From contig JAIELD010000002.1 in the NCBI GenBank assembly GCA_019753285.1, forward strand, positions 26,331 through 90,330: a stretch of DNA of 64,000 nt. Reading direction: 5' to 3'. The notes under the pieces were generated by a model that was given only the letters and a program-made list of their open reading frames with translations, did not search any database and was not told where the DNA came from. Source of the stretch: Beijerinckiaceae bacterium. GTDB lineage: Bacteria > Pseudomonadota > Alphaproteobacteria > Rhizobiales > Beijerinckiaceae. Each line of letters opens with the position of its first letter. The first letter of the stretch is position 1. Below, piece by piece: positions 8,970 through 20,040 of the stretch. The position numbers were made by a program, and so were the translations under genes.

Positions 8970-11900
8970 TCATCCTCCGCTGAGGTCGGCCAGAAGGCCG
9001 GAAGCGATGGTGAGCTTCGACACGCTCACGCCCGAGGCGAGAATGTCGGCGACGGTCGAGCGCGTGCGGCCGAGCGCCTCCGCTGCGCCGGCTGCCCAAC
9101 TCTCGTAATCGCCACTCGACCTGAGGATCTGCAGTGTCAAACCGCGATGGGCGCGGGTGATGCGCTCGACAGCCATGTCGCGCGCCTGCGCGTCGAAGCT
9201 GTCGGCCGGCCGGACCGATTTCGCCTGCGCCTCCAGCGCGCCGAACTGCAGCGCCTCCTCGCTCGCAAGGAACACGGCGGTGACGGCCGCCTCGCTCTTG
9301 CCGGTCATGTCCGCGACCTTGACGATGTCGGGCGCGTTGGCAAGCAGTGGCAATTCGGCGATCTGCGCGGCCAGCGTTTCAGGCACGCCCTGCGCAGTCA
9401 ACGCATCGCGGCGCGCGGCCGCGAGAGCCCTGGCCTGCGGCGACAGGGCCGTGCGGATCGCCTCGACGCCGCGCGCGAAGCGGTGGATGACAGGCTCGAC
9501 GCCTTCGCGAAACGCCTCGTTCCGCACGAACCATGCCAGCAGCTCCAGCGTCACATCCTGCACCTGCGCATAGAGCGCGATCTGCGTCGCACCGTGAATC
9601 TTCGTATCGAGCGCGTCGATGCCGCGGTTGATCTCAAGTGTGCCGAACGCGTCGCGCACGGCGATATAGCTTCTTGCGAGCTTCGCCGCATCCGGGCCGC
9701 CATTGGGTCCAATGGCGCGCGGCACCACGGTGATGCCGCCGCGGTTGACGATGGAATTCGCAAGGACCGTCGAGACGATCTCGCGGCGCAGGCGGTGGCC
9801 GGTGATGGCGGCCGGATAATCCCTGCGCAGCGCGAGGGGGAAATACGCCATCAGTTCGCGCTCGAAATAAGGATCGTCCGGCGCGTCCGATTCGAGGATC
9901 GCGTCGTGCAGCGCGAGCTTCGCGTAGGCGAGCAGCACGGCAAGCTCGGGCCGCGTCAGCCCGTCGCCGGTCTTCTCGCGGGCGTTGAGCGTCGAATCGT
10001 CCGGCAGATATTCGACCTTGCGGTCGAGCCTTCCCTCCTTGGTGAGCGCGATCATCAGCCGGCGCTGGAAAGGCAGATCGTCGAGCTTGCGGCTTTCGCT
10101 GAGCGAGAGCGCAAGCGTCTGAAGGTAGTTGTTGCGCAGCACGAGCTTGCCGACCTCGTCGGTCATGCTGGCGAGCAGCGCGATGCGTGCCTCGCTGTCG
10201 AGCTTGCCTTCGCGCTCGGGCTGGGCGAGCGCGATCTTGATGTTCACCTCGACGTCGGATGTGTTGACGCCGGCAGAGTTGTCGATCGCGTCGGTGTTGA
10301 GCCGCACGCCGGCCCGCGCCGCCTCGATGCGGCCAAGCTGCGTCAGGCCGAGATTGGCACCTTCGCCGATCACTTTCGCCCGCACATCCGCGCCGGTGAT
10401 GCGGATGGCGTCATTGGCGCGGTCGCCGGCCTGTTCGTCCGTTTCGGTCGAGGCGCGGATATAGGTGCCGATGCCGCCGAACCAGAGCAGGTCGACGCGG
10501 GCTTTCAGGATCGCGTTCATTACCTCCTGCGGGGTCGCCTTCTCCTGCTTCAAATCGAGCAGCGCCTGGATTTCAGGCGACAGGGTCAGCTCCTTGGCGG
10601 AACGCGGGAAGATGCCGCCGCCCTTCGAGATGAGGCTTGGGTGGAAATCCTGCCAGGAAGAGCGCGGCAGGTCGAAGATGCGCTGGCGCTCCGCGAAGCT
10701 GCGCTCGGCGTCGGGGTCTGGATCGATGAAGATGTCGCGATGGTCGAAGGCCGCGACGAGGCGGATGGCCGGCGAGAGCAGCATGCCGTTGCCGAACACG
10801 TCGCCCGACATGTCGCCGACGCCGGCGACGGTGAACGGCGTCGTCTGGATGTCGAGATCCATCTCGCGGAAATGGCGTTTGACCGCCTCCCAGGCGCCGC
10901 GCGCCGTGATGCCCATCTTCTTGTGGTCGTAGCCGACGGAGCCGCCCGAGGCGAAGGCATCGCCCAGCCAATGCTTCTTCTCGATCGAAATGGCGTTCGC
11001 CGTGTCGGAGAAGGTGGCGGTGCCCTTGTCGGCGGCGACGACCAGGTAAGGATCGTCATCGTCATGGCGCACGGTATTCTGCGGCGGCACGACTTTCGCC
11101 CCGTCGAGGTTGTCGGTGAGTTCGAGCAGAGTGCCGATGAAGATCTTGTAGCTTTCGGTGCCTTCCTTCAGCCAGGCCTCGCGGTTGCTGGCTGGCGGCA
11201 GCAGCTTCGGCACGAAGCCGCCTTTTGCGCCGACCGGCACGATGACGGCGTTCTTCACCTGCTGGGCTTTCACGAGACCAAGGATTTCGGTGCGGAAATC
11301 CTGCGGCCTGTCCGACCAGCGAATGCCGCCGCGCGCCACCTTGCCGAATCTCAGATGCAGGCCTTCGACGCGTGGGCTGTACAGGAAGATCTCGAATTGC
11401 GGCCGGGGGAGCGGCAGCCCCTCGACCTTGCTCGACAGGAACTTGAAGGCGATGGTGGCGCGCGCCTGTCCATCCGGGCCGATCTGGTAGAAATTGGTGC
11501 GGACCGCGGCCTGGATGAGGTTGCGGAAGCGGCGCAGGATACGGTCCTCGTCGAGGCTCGCGACGCCGGCAAGATCGGCGTCGATGGCGGCCGAGACCTC
11601 CGCCTCGCGGGCGGCGCGGGCGGCAGCGTCGAGCGGGAGGTGCACGTCGAAGCGCGCCTCGAACAGCTTGATCAGCTTGGCCGCGATCTGAGGGTAGCGG
11701 TTCAGCGCCGCCCACATATAGTCCTGGCCGAGGCCGAACTTGATCTGGCGCAGATAGCGCGAGAAGGCACGGATCACGGCGATCTCGCGCCAGGCGAGCC
11801 CCGCCTCGATGACAAGGCCGTTATAGCCGTCGCTTTCGGCAAGCCCGCGGAACAGCGCCATCAGCAGCGCCTCGACCCGTTCCTTCAAGGCGTCGACCTC

Positions 11901-13739
11901 GATCGGGCCGCCGGAATGACGCTCCAGCGTCATGTCGTGCAGCCAGACGCGGCTACCTTCATCGGAGGCGGCCGGCGTCACGCGGTAGGTACGCTCGTTG
12001 ATGACGGTGAAGCCGAGATCTTCCAGCAGGGGCACGCGCTGCGAGAGCGGGCTTGGCTCGCCCCGCGCAAAGACCTTGAGGCTCGCCCGCGTCGCCTCGT
12101 CGCCGGCGCGTCGGTAGAAGACGACGGTGCGGGGCCGCTCGGCGCTGAGGCGCTCGATCCTCGCAATGTCGGCAAGGCTTTCGGCCGGGGCGAAGGCTTC
12201 GCGATAGGCTGCGCTGAAGGCGTCGCCATAGCGCGTGTAGAGCGCGGCAGCCGAGCCGAGGTCCTTCGACGATTGCAGAGCCTCCTTGAGCCCGTCCGCC
12301 CAGGTGCGCACGATCATCGCGATGGCGGCTTCCAGCTCGTCGCGCGTGATGTCGGGGGTCTGGCCCTCGTCGCGGCCGATGATGTAGTGCGTGCGGGCGA
12401 GCGGCCCGTCGGGATAGGCCGGGTAGGCGGCGGAGAGGCGGCCCTGATAGGCATGGGCGAGGTATTCGCCGACCTTCATGCGAATGCTCGTGTCGTAGCG
12501 GTCCTTCGGGATATAGACCATCACCGAAACGAACCGGTCGAAGCGATCGAGGCGCGCCAGCGCCCTGATGCGGGGGCGCTCTGACAGCTGGAGAATGTCG
12601 AGAGAGAATTTAAGAAGCGTGTCCTCGTCCACCTGGAACAGCTCGTCGCGGGGATAGCTCTCCATCACATGGGCTAGGCCGCGGCCCGAATAGCTCTCGG
12701 TCGAGAAGCCCGACCGCTCGAAGACACGCGCGACCTTGTGCCGGATATAGGGGATGCTGCGGACCGTAGAATTGTAGGCGGACGAGGTGAACAGCCCGGT
12801 GATGCGAAGTTCGCCGGAAAGATGCCCCTTATCGTCGAAGAGCTTGACGCCGATATAGTCCATATGGGCGCGGCGGTGGACGCGCGACTTCACGTTCGCC
12901 TTGGTGATGATGAGCGCCACCGGCTCTTTCAGGAAGGCCAGCACCTCCGGCGTGATGGCGACGAGCTCCGCGCCGCGGCGCAGAACGCGCACGGACGGAT
13001 CACGCAGGATGCCGAGGCCCGAGCTGGTCTCGGGGCTCACGGTACCGGCGTCGCCCGAGAAGCGGTAGTCGCGCATGCCGGTGAAGGTGAAATGGTCAGC
13101 CTGTATCCATTCAAGGAACTGAACCGCCTCTGCGATCTCCGCGACGTCGAGCGGCGGCGGATTGGTCTTGTAGGCGATGATGGCCTGCGCCAGCCGCTCC
13201 TTCATCGGGGCCCAGTCGTCGACCGCAAGGCGAATGTCGCGGTAGGTGAGCGTGAGCGCCTCGACGAGCGAACGATGCTCGTCGCGGGTCATCAGCAACG
13301 GAAGATGGATGTGGATGACGCTCCGGCGCTTACCCGTGCCGTTCGAAGGGCGCACGCCTGTCAGGACCCCGTTCGCGTCAATCTCGACATTGAGGATCGG
13401 ATGGGCGACGAGCTTGGGTTCGATGCCGCGCTCGGAGAGCAGCGCGAGCGTCGAATCGAGCAGAAACGGCATGTCGTCGTTGATGACCTCGAGCACGGTC
13501 GTGTCGAGCGAGGGCCGGTCGATGAGTTCGATATCCGCCGCCCCGCCCTGGTGGCGGGCAAGATGCGCAAAGGCCTCGCGTCCAAGCATGCGCCGGTCGC
13601 CCTCGGCGAGCCGTTTCAGATCCTCGTCCGCCGCATGGGCGAAGAGAAGCGCCGACAGATCCGTGCTGACAAGGGGCGGCGATGTTTCGAAGGCTGCAGT
13701 TTCGCTCGCCGGCGCCGCCGAAATGTCAATCTGTCCCAA
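8970..13739 (-). CDS. NAD-specific glutamate dehydrogenase, 180-kDa type
   Basis: A 1589-residue protein of the Bac_GDH (GDH-180) family, which oxidatively deaminates glutamate to 2-oxoglutarate with NAD and allows glutamate use as carbon source. N-terminal regulatory ACT-like regions (for example DDMPFLLDSTLALLSERGI) precede a catalytic core beginning near residue 800. The core holds ARGGIRWSDRPQDFRTE and then PVGAKGGFVPK, which carries the catalytic lysine. The nucleotide-binding part follows with GVGDMSGDVFGNGML and GEGANLGLTQLGR. Length is normal for the family and no frameshift is visible. It is apparently a single-gene unit; a 13-bp palindrome lies about 155 bp upstream. The very long plus-strand open frame opposite it is a GC-rich shadow. 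Confidence 0.96.
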   Translation of the reverse strand: MGQIDISAAPASETAAFETSPPLVSTDLSALLFAHAADEDLKRLAEGDRRMLGREAFAHLARHQGGAADIELIDRPSLDTTVLEVINDDMPFLLDSTLALLSERGIEPKLVAHPILNVEIDANGVLTGVRPSNGTGKRRSVIHIHLPLLMTRDEHRSLVEALTLTYRDIRLAVDDWAPMKERLAQAIIAYKTNPPPLDVAEIAEAVQFLEWIQADHFTFTGMRDYRFSGDAGTVSPETSSGLGILRDPSVRVLRRGAELVAITPEVLAFLKEPVALIITKANVKSRVHRRAHMDYIGVKLFDDKGHLSGELRITGLFTSSAYNSTVRSIPYIRHKVARVFERSGFSTESYSGRGLAHVMESYPRDELFQVDEDTLLKFSLDILQLSERPRIRALARLDRFDRFVSVMVYIPKDRYDTSIRMKVGEYLAHAYQGRLSAAYPAYPDGPLARTHYIIGRDEGQTPDITRDELEAAIAMIVRTWADGLKEALQSSKDLGSAAALYTRYGDAFSAAYREAFAPAESLADIARIERLSAERPRTVVFYRRAGDEATRASLKVFARGEPSPLSQRVPLLEDLGFTVINERTYRVTPAASDEGSRVWLHDMTLERHSGGPIEVDALKERVEALLMALFRGLAESDGYNGLVIEAGLAWREIAVIRAFSRYLRQIKFGLGQDYMWAALNRYPQIAAKLIKLFEARFDVHLPLDAAARAAREAEVSAAIDADLAGVASLDEDRILRRFRNLIQAAVRTNFYQIGPDGQARATIAFKFLSSKVEGLPLPRPQFEIFLYSPRVEGLHLRFGKVARGGIRWSDRPQDFRTEILGLVKAQQVKNAVIVPVGAKGGFVPKLLPPASNREAWLKEGTESYKIFIGTLLELTDNLDGAKVVPPQNTVRHDDDDPYLVVAADKGTATFSDTANAISIEKKHWLGDAFASGGSVGYDHKKMGITARGAWEAVKRHFREMDLDIQTTPFTVAGVGDMSGDVFGNGMLLSPAIRLVAAFDHRDIFIDPDPDAERSFAERQRIFDLPRSSWQDFHPSLISKGGGIFPRSAKELTLSPEIQALLDLKQEKATPQEVMNAILKARVDLLWFGGIGTYIRASTETDEQAGDRANDAIRITGADVRAKVIGEGANLGLTQLGRIEAARAGVRLNTDAIDNSAGVNTSDVEVNIKIALAQPEREGKLDSEARIALLASMTDEVGKLVLRNNYLQTLALSLSESRKLDDLPFQRRLMIALTKEGRLDRKVEYLPDDSTLNAREKTGDGLTRPELAVLLAYAKLALHDAILESDAPDDPYFERELMAYFPLALRRDYPAAITGHRLRREIVSTVLANSIVNRGGITVVPRAIGPNGGPDAAKLARSYIAVRDAFGTLEINRGIDALDTKIHGATQIALYAQVQDVTLELLAWFVRNEAFREGVEPVIHRFARGVEAIRTALSPQARALAAARRDALTAQGVPETLAAQIAELPLLANAPDIVKVADMTGKSEAAVTAVFLASEEALQFGALEAQAKSVRPADSFDAQARDMAVERITRAHRGLTLQILRSSGDYESWAAGAAEALGRTRSTVADILASGVSVSKLTIASGLLADLSGG

Positions 13740-13895
13740 ATCGCCCTCCCCTGTCGGACCACGGCGTCCCTGATGACGATGAACGCGATCCAGTATGAAT
13801 TGCCAGCATGATTTGGCAGCCTGGCGGTGACGCGCTGATGTCGAACCACATGGACCGTGTCGGCGAAGCTATAGGCCAAAAATCGAGGCCTGTCC

Positions 13896-13908
13896 GTCGA
13901 ATTTCGAC
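13896..13908. promoter_or_regulatory. 13-bp palindrome upstream of glutamate dehydrogenase
   Basis: GTCGAA-T-TTCGAC is a perfect 6+1+6 palindrome in a locally AT-richer stretch, 157 bases upstream of the glutamate dehydrogenase start. It could be an operator for a dimeric regulator. No known consensus was matched, so the function is a guess. Confidence 0.3.
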
Positions 13909-14015
13909 AAAACGAGGGATAAAAATGCCGAGATTGCCAGCAAGAGCGCCCAATTTCGGTGAAATGGGTCGATGGCAGCCAATGGTTGCAGCAGATCGGG
14001 AGCCGCGCTCCAGAC

Positions 14016-14045
14016 AAAAAAACGCCCGGTCGGCAACCGGGCGTT
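14016..14045 (-). terminator. orphan rho-independent terminator
   Basis: Arms 14021-14030 (AACGCCCGGT) and 14036-14045 (ACCGGGCGTT) are perfectly complementary with a 5-base loop. Read on the minus strand they are followed by seven T. The plus-strand side has no T run, so it works leftward only. Confidence 0.85.
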
Positions 14046-14200
14046 AGTGATCTCGACTCTGCTGAGCAGATTTGCCGAGACGGGTTCACCGTCTGACGCA
14101 TCCGAAGGGCTGGGGGGCTATGAACGGACTGTCGAACGACTGAACCACGAGGCAACATCAACAATCTGACGCGCGCCTATGGCGGTCGAAGGGCCGAAAA
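14016..14200 (-). ncRNA. candidate small RNA with its own terminator (right-hand, 5' end uncertain)
   Basis: On the minus strand three hairpins follow each other: AGACGG-TGAAC-CCGTCT (14078-14094), TCTGCT-C-AGCAGA (14058-14070), and a 10-bp GC-rich hairpin (14021-14045) followed by a run of seven T (14016-14022, overlapping the stem foot). No minus-strand protein gene lies to the right for more than 4 kb that could use this terminator: all genes from 14351 to 18634 are on the plus strand. A stand-alone terminator preceded by stable hairpins is the usual sign of an sRNA. The 5' end near 14200 is a guess, and no known RNA family was recognised. Confidence 0.45.
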
Positions 14201-14350
14201 ATGGCAAAACGAAGATTATGTCCTTGATATCGTGATGCTTTGACGAGCCCACGCGTCGATGTCGATTAAAAATCGTTCTGGCGGGGTTGCCGAACCGGCG
14301 GCCCATGCCGATGATAACAATCATATGACGTTTATCGTGACGGAGGCTCC

Positions 14351-14749
14351 ATGATCGAAAGCGACGGTTCTGGCGGGCGCGGCGGAGCATCGGAGGGCGC
14401 AAGCAATGTGGCGCCGTTCCCAGCCGCTTTTCAGGACAAGGCCCTTCCCGAGCGGGTCGCATTCACGAAGGACGAATTGCAGACGGTCCTGAACCTTTAT
14501 GGCCGCATGGTCGCTTCCGGAGAGTGGCGCGACTACGCGATGGATTTCCTGAAGGACAAGGCGGTGTTCAGCATTTTTCGGCGGGCTTCCGAAGTGCCGA
14601 TCTACCGCATCGAGAAGAACCCGCGCCTTGCCGCCAAGCAGGGTGCGTTCAGCGTGATCGCCGCGACAGGGCTCGTGATGCGGCGCGGCAACGATCTTGC
14701 ACGGGTGATCGGCGTTCTCGACAAGAAGATCAAACTTGTGACGGGATAA
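14351..14749 (+). CDS. DUF2794 domain-containing protein
   Basis: A 132-residue protein with a disordered Gly/Ser-rich N terminus and a compact domain from about residue 37. This matches the DUF2794 family of alphaproteobacteria, with the characteristic run AFTKDELQTVLNLYGRMVASG and then FRRASEVPIYRIEKNPRLA and a final VLDKKIKLV. No function is known. A good ribosome binding site (GGAGG) lies six bases before the ATG. It starts the plus-strand run leading to thpR, the pterin dehydratase and clpB, but the 150-bp gap to thpR argues for separate transcription. Confidence 0.85.
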   Translation: MIESDGSGGRGGASEGASNVAPFPAAFQDKALPERVAFTKDELQTVLNLYGRMVASGEWRDYAMDFLKDKAVFSIFRRASEVPIYRIEKNPRLAAKQGAFSVIAATGLVMRRGNDLARVIGVLDKKIKLVTG

Positions 14750-14898
14750 GTATCGGCGCTAACGGTCCTGTCACGATCGGGGTGCTAATCTTGAAAGCGC
14801 GAATCACCAGCCATGGCGACGATCGCCACGGTCTTTTCTAGAGTGTGGAGCGCCAGTCCCCTCGGGGATGAGGCTCCAGCGAAGGACAGGAGAGCATC

Positions 14899-15489
14899 AT
14901 GCCCCGTCTCTTCACCGGGCTCGAAATCCCGTCAGGGACGAGCCTCTACCTCTCCAGCCTCAGAGGCGGTCTTTACGGCGCGCGCTGGATCGATCCGGAA
15001 AATTACCACATCACCCTGCGCTTCATCGGCGACATCGATCCGCGCATGGCGCGCGAGGTCGAGACCGAGCTTGGCGACGTGTTCCGCGATCCGCTGGAGA
15101 TCAGCCTTTCCGGGATCGGCGTGTTCGGCGGCGACAAGCCGCACGCGATCATCGGCCATGTCACGCCGACGCGCCAGCTCATCGAGCTTCAGGCGGAGCA
15201 TGAGCGGATCATGCGGCGGCTCGGCCTCCCGAAGGACCCGCGCAAGTTCACGCCGCACGTGACGCTGGCGCGCCTGCGCAACTCGACCGTGCTCGACGTC
15301 GCCGGTTATCTCTCCTCGCGAGACGCCTTCCGCTCGCAGAGCTTTACGGCGACGACCTTCGCGCTGTTTTCGGCTCGGCCGTCGACAGGTGGCGGACCCT
15401 ATATCGTCGAAGCGTCCTACACGCTCGGCGACTATGATTTCGAGAGCGACGAACGCAACTGGACAATGGATTTCGTCGGCTCCAAATAG
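14899..15489 (+). CDS. thpR: RNA 2',3'-cyclic phosphodiesterase (2H family)
   Basis: A 196-residue 2H phosphoesterase. The two signature His-x-Thr motifs are HIT at residues 37-39 (ENYHITLRFIG) and HVT at 120-122 (FTPHVTLARL), with normal spacing. ThpR/LigT enzymes hydrolyse 2',3'-cyclic phosphates at RNA ends; the natural substrate in bacteria is unclear. The ribosome binding site AGGAG lies seven bases upstream of the ATG. The next gene, a pterin dehydratase, starts 33 bp after the stop, and the two may be co-transcribed. Confidence 0.9.
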   Translation: MPRLFTGLEIPSGTSLYLSSLRGGLYGARWIDPENYHITLRFIGDIDPRMAREVETELGDVFRDPLEISLSGIGVFGGDKPHAIIGHVTPTRQLIELQAEHERIMRRLGLPKDPRKFTPHVTLARLRNSTVLDVAGYLSSRDAFRSQSFTATTFALFSARPSTGGGPYIVEASYTLGDYDFESDERNWTMDFVGSK

Positions 15490-15522
15490 AAGCCGTCCCT
15501 CTCATCGAACCGAAGGCATGCG

Positions 15523-15825
15523 ATGTCGCCCCGTCCGAAGAAGCTGTCGCCCGACATGATTTCGCAGTTCCTCGCCGATCTCGATGGCTGGAAGCGGGTC
15601 GAGGGCCGCGAGGCGATCGCCAAGACCTTCATCTTCAAGGACTTCAAGGAAGCCTTCGCCTGGATGACCAAAGTCGCCAGGATCGCGGATGAGATGGACC
15701 ATCACCCCGAATGGTCCAACGTCTACAAGACCGTCGAGGTGACGCTCGCGACACATGACGTCGATGGCCTCAGCGAACTCGACATCCGCCTCGCCGCGCG
15801 CATGAACGCTCTCATCGAGGACTGA
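15523..15825 (+). CDS. phhB: 4a-hydroxytetrahydrobiopterin dehydratase (PCD/DCoH)
   Basis: A 100-residue pterin-4a-carbinolamine dehydratase. The conserved active-site block MDHHPEWSNVYKTVEV (HH at 60-61) and THD at 77-79 are intact. The enzyme recycles the pterin cofactor of aromatic amino acid hydroxylases. No phenylalanine hydroxylase is in the window, so its client here is unknown; PCD proteins without a hydroxylase are common and may act in molybdopterin or other pterin metabolism. It follows thpR closely. Confidence 0.92.
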   Translation: MSPRPKKLSPDMISQFLADLDGWKRVEGREAIAKTFIFKDFKEAFAWMTKVARIADEMDHHPEWSNVYKTVEVTLATHDVDGLSELDIRLAARMNALIED

Positions 15826-15965
15826 CCGGCGTTTCAAAGCGCGCCGGCCAAGCTGTGCGCTTTTTGCAACAGCCCTCTTTCGCATCTGGGAGCGCCTTCT
15901 TACATCAGGGCTAACGCAAATCGAGCGTCCGGCCGCCCATCGCGGGGCCGCAGCTCACGTCTGGA

Positions 15966-16012
15966 CGCGTCGTCGCTACGGGGCGACGCGCTCTACCGCC
16001 TTGTGAAGGGGG
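15966..16012 (+). promoter_or_regulatory. clpB leader: two hairpins, the second covering the ribosome binding site
   Basis: A strong hairpin (15966-15974 with 15982-15990, one G-U pair, 7-base loop) is followed by a small one in which CCGCCTT (15996-16002) faces AAGGGGG (16006-16012) across a 3-base loop, with one G-G mismatch. AAGGGGG is the ribosome binding site of clpB, six bases before its ATG. A short mismatched stem over the ribosome binding site of a heat-shock gene is the design of RNA thermometers. That function is inference from pairing only. Confidence 0.35.
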
Positions 16013-16018
16013 ATATTC

Positions 16019-18634
<2,616 letters not shown>

Positions 18635-18640
18635 GACAAC

Positions 18641-18668
18641 AAAAAAGCGGGCCAGATGGCCCGCTTTT
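18641..18668. terminator. bidirectional terminator between clpB and rplS
   Basis: Arms AAAAGCGGGCC (18643-18653) and GGCCCGCTTTT (18658-18668) are perfectly complementary around a 4-base loop, with A and T runs at either end. It can therefore end clpB on the plus strand and rplS on the minus strand, which converge here. Confidence 0.85.
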
Positions 18669-18688
18669 CATATGTAAGCGATGAGGAT

Positions 18689-19084
18689 TTACTTGGCGGC
18701 TGGAGCCGCTGCCTTGTCTTCCTTCTTGCCCTTGCGCTCGACGATACGGGCCGACTTGCCGCGGCGATCGCGCAGGTAATAGAGCTTGGCCCGGCGCACC
18801 TGGCCGCGACGCACCACGACGATGCTGTCGACGAGCGGTGAATAGAGCGGAAATACGCGCTCGACGCCCTCGCCATAGGAAATCTTGCGGACGACGAAGC
18901 TTTCCTGCAGGCCGCCACCATTGCGGGCGATGCAGACGCCTTCATAGGCCTGGACGCGGGTGCGCTCGCCTTCCTTCACCTTGACGTTCACCTGAACGGT
19001 GTCGCCGGGCTGGAAATCGGGGATGGTCTTGTTGAGTTTCGCGATCTGCTCGGCGTCGAGCGCCGCGAGAATATCGATGGCCAT
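18689..19084 (-). CDS. rplS: 50S ribosomal protein L19
   Basis: L19 sits at the 30S-50S interface. The start [17 protein letters not shown] at 19084 gives 131 residues with the conserved [26 protein letters not shown] and the terminal [18 protein letters not shown]. An Ala/Lys-rich tail follows, as is frequent in alphaproteobacteria. The frame extends eight codons further upstream, but those residues do not belong to L19. It is the last gene of the minus-strand block ffh-rpsP-rimM-trmD-rplS, 126 bp after trmD. Confidence 0.97.
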   Translation of the reverse strand: MAIDILAALDAEQIAKLNKTIPDFQPGDTVQVNVKVKEGERTRVQAYEGVCIARNGGGLQESFVVRKISYGEGVERVFPLYSPLVDSIVVVRRGQVRRAKLYYLRDRRGKSARIVERKGKKEDKAAAPAAK

Positions 19085-19210
19085 GAGTCTGGTCTTTCCG
19101 TTGCGCATCGCCTCGTCGTTGCGAGGGGGAGGATGCTGAAGCTTTTCGGGAGTGCTGTTTTTAGTTGAAGCGTCGCCTACACCAGCGCAGCGGTTTTGTC
19201 GAGCGCGGCG

Positions 19211-19906
19211 TCATCGTTTCTTCATGTGGGCGATGAGATCCGGACGTCGCTCCTCTGTCAGCGCCAGCGACTGCGCCTGCCGCCAGGCCGCGACCTTGGC
19301 GTGGTCGCCGGAGGTGAGGATGTCGGGAATGGTCAGCCCCTCGAATTCGCGGGGCTTGGTATAATGCGGGTATTCGAGCAGACCGTTCTCGAAGCTCTCC
19401 TCCGTGCCCGAATGATCGTGCCCCATGACGCCCGGCAGCAGTCTCACGATGCTGTCGAGGATGGCGGTCGCAGCGATTTCGCCGCCGGACAGCACGAAAT
19501 CGCCGATCGATACCTCCTGCAGTCCGCGCGCCTCGATCACGCGCTGGTCCACCCCCTCGAAGCGTCCGCAGACGATCACGAGGCCGGGTCCTTCGCTGAG
19601 GAGGCGCGCCTCGCCTTGCGTGAACGGCCTGCCGCGAGGGCTCATCAGCAGGCGCGGGCGCGGATCGTCAGGCGCAGACACGGCGTCGATCGCCGCCGCC
19701 AGCACGTCGGCGCGCAGCACCATGCCGGGCCCGCCGCCGGCCGGCCGATCGTCCACCGTGCGGTGATTGCCGAGGCTGTGGTCGCGGATGTTCTTCACCT
19801 CCAGCGACCATTTTTGATTGGCCAATGCCTCGCCGGCGAGGCTCATCCCGAGCGGGCCGGGGAACATATCGGGATAAAGCGTGAGGATGCTGGCGCGGAA
19901 GGTCAT
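19211..19906 (-). CDS. trmD: tRNA (guanine(37)-N1)-methyltransferase
   Basis: TrmD is a SPOUT methyltransferase that makes m1G37 in tRNA and prevents frameshifting. The start [16 protein letters not shown] at 19906 gives 231 residues. The knotted SAM-binding part is seen as [16 protein letters not shown] and [13 protein letters not shown], and the C-terminal half holds the tRNA-contacting helices. Further upstream codons of the open frame run into a palindromic repeat and are not coding. It lies between rimM and rplS on the minus strand. Confidence 0.96.
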   Translation of the reverse strand: MTFRASILTLYPDMFPGPLGMSLAGEALANQKWSLEVKNIRDHSLGNHRTVDDRPAGGGPGMVLRADVLAAAIDAVSAPDDPRPRLLMSPRGRPFTQGEARLLSEGPGLVIVCGRFEGVDQRVIEARGLQEVSIGDFVLSGGEIAATAILDSIVRLLPGVMGHDHSGTEESFENGLLEYPHYTKPREFEGLTIPDILTSGDHAKVAAWRQAQSLALTEERRPDLIAHMKKR

Positions 19907-19937
19907 GGGCAAAGGATCGCAGTTAGAATCTTGCGCT

Positions 19938-20019
19938 GTCATGCCCGGCCTTGAGCCGGGCATCCACGACTTAAACCTATTGGAAAGACGTGGATGGCCG
20001 GGTCAAGCCCGGCCATGAC
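19938..20019. repeat. intergenic palindromic repeat, copy 1 (trmD-rimM gap)
   Basis: Two related arms in opposite orientation: the left (19938-19968) reads GTCATGCCCGGC...CATCCACG and the right (19986-20019) is its near-exact reverse complement. Each arm is itself a hairpin (for example GCCCGGC-CTTGA-GCCGGGC). This is the style of the small interspersed palindromic elements common between genes of Rhizobiales. It sits between trmD and rimM, so if transcribed it would form stable structure within the operon mRNA. Confidence 0.8.
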
Positions 20020-20040
20020 GGCTGATGGAGGAGGTCGATG

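Larger units (their letters stand above)
13740..14350. other. non-coding gap between glutamate dehydrogenase and DUF2794 genes
   Basis: This 611-base gap between divergent genes has no open frame with protein-like composition. It contains the upstream region of the glutamate dehydrogenase gene, a short palindrome at 13896-13908, and a run of three hairpins (14016-14094). The last of these is a terminator pointing left with no gene feeding it. The 80 bases before 14351 are relatively AT-rich and probably hold the DUF2794 promoter. Confidence 0.7.

Noticed and set aside
9147..12584. 1145-codon open frame on the plus strand opposite the glutamate dehydrogenase gene
   Set aside because: Arg/Asp/Ala/His-rich composition without domain motifs, lying wholly antisense to a well-conserved gene; a GC-rich codon-position shadow.
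14118..14462. 114-codon minus-strand frame feeding toward the orphan terminator
   Set aside because: Arg/His-rich, overlaps the start of the DUF2794 gene and has no plausible start context; does not explain the terminator.
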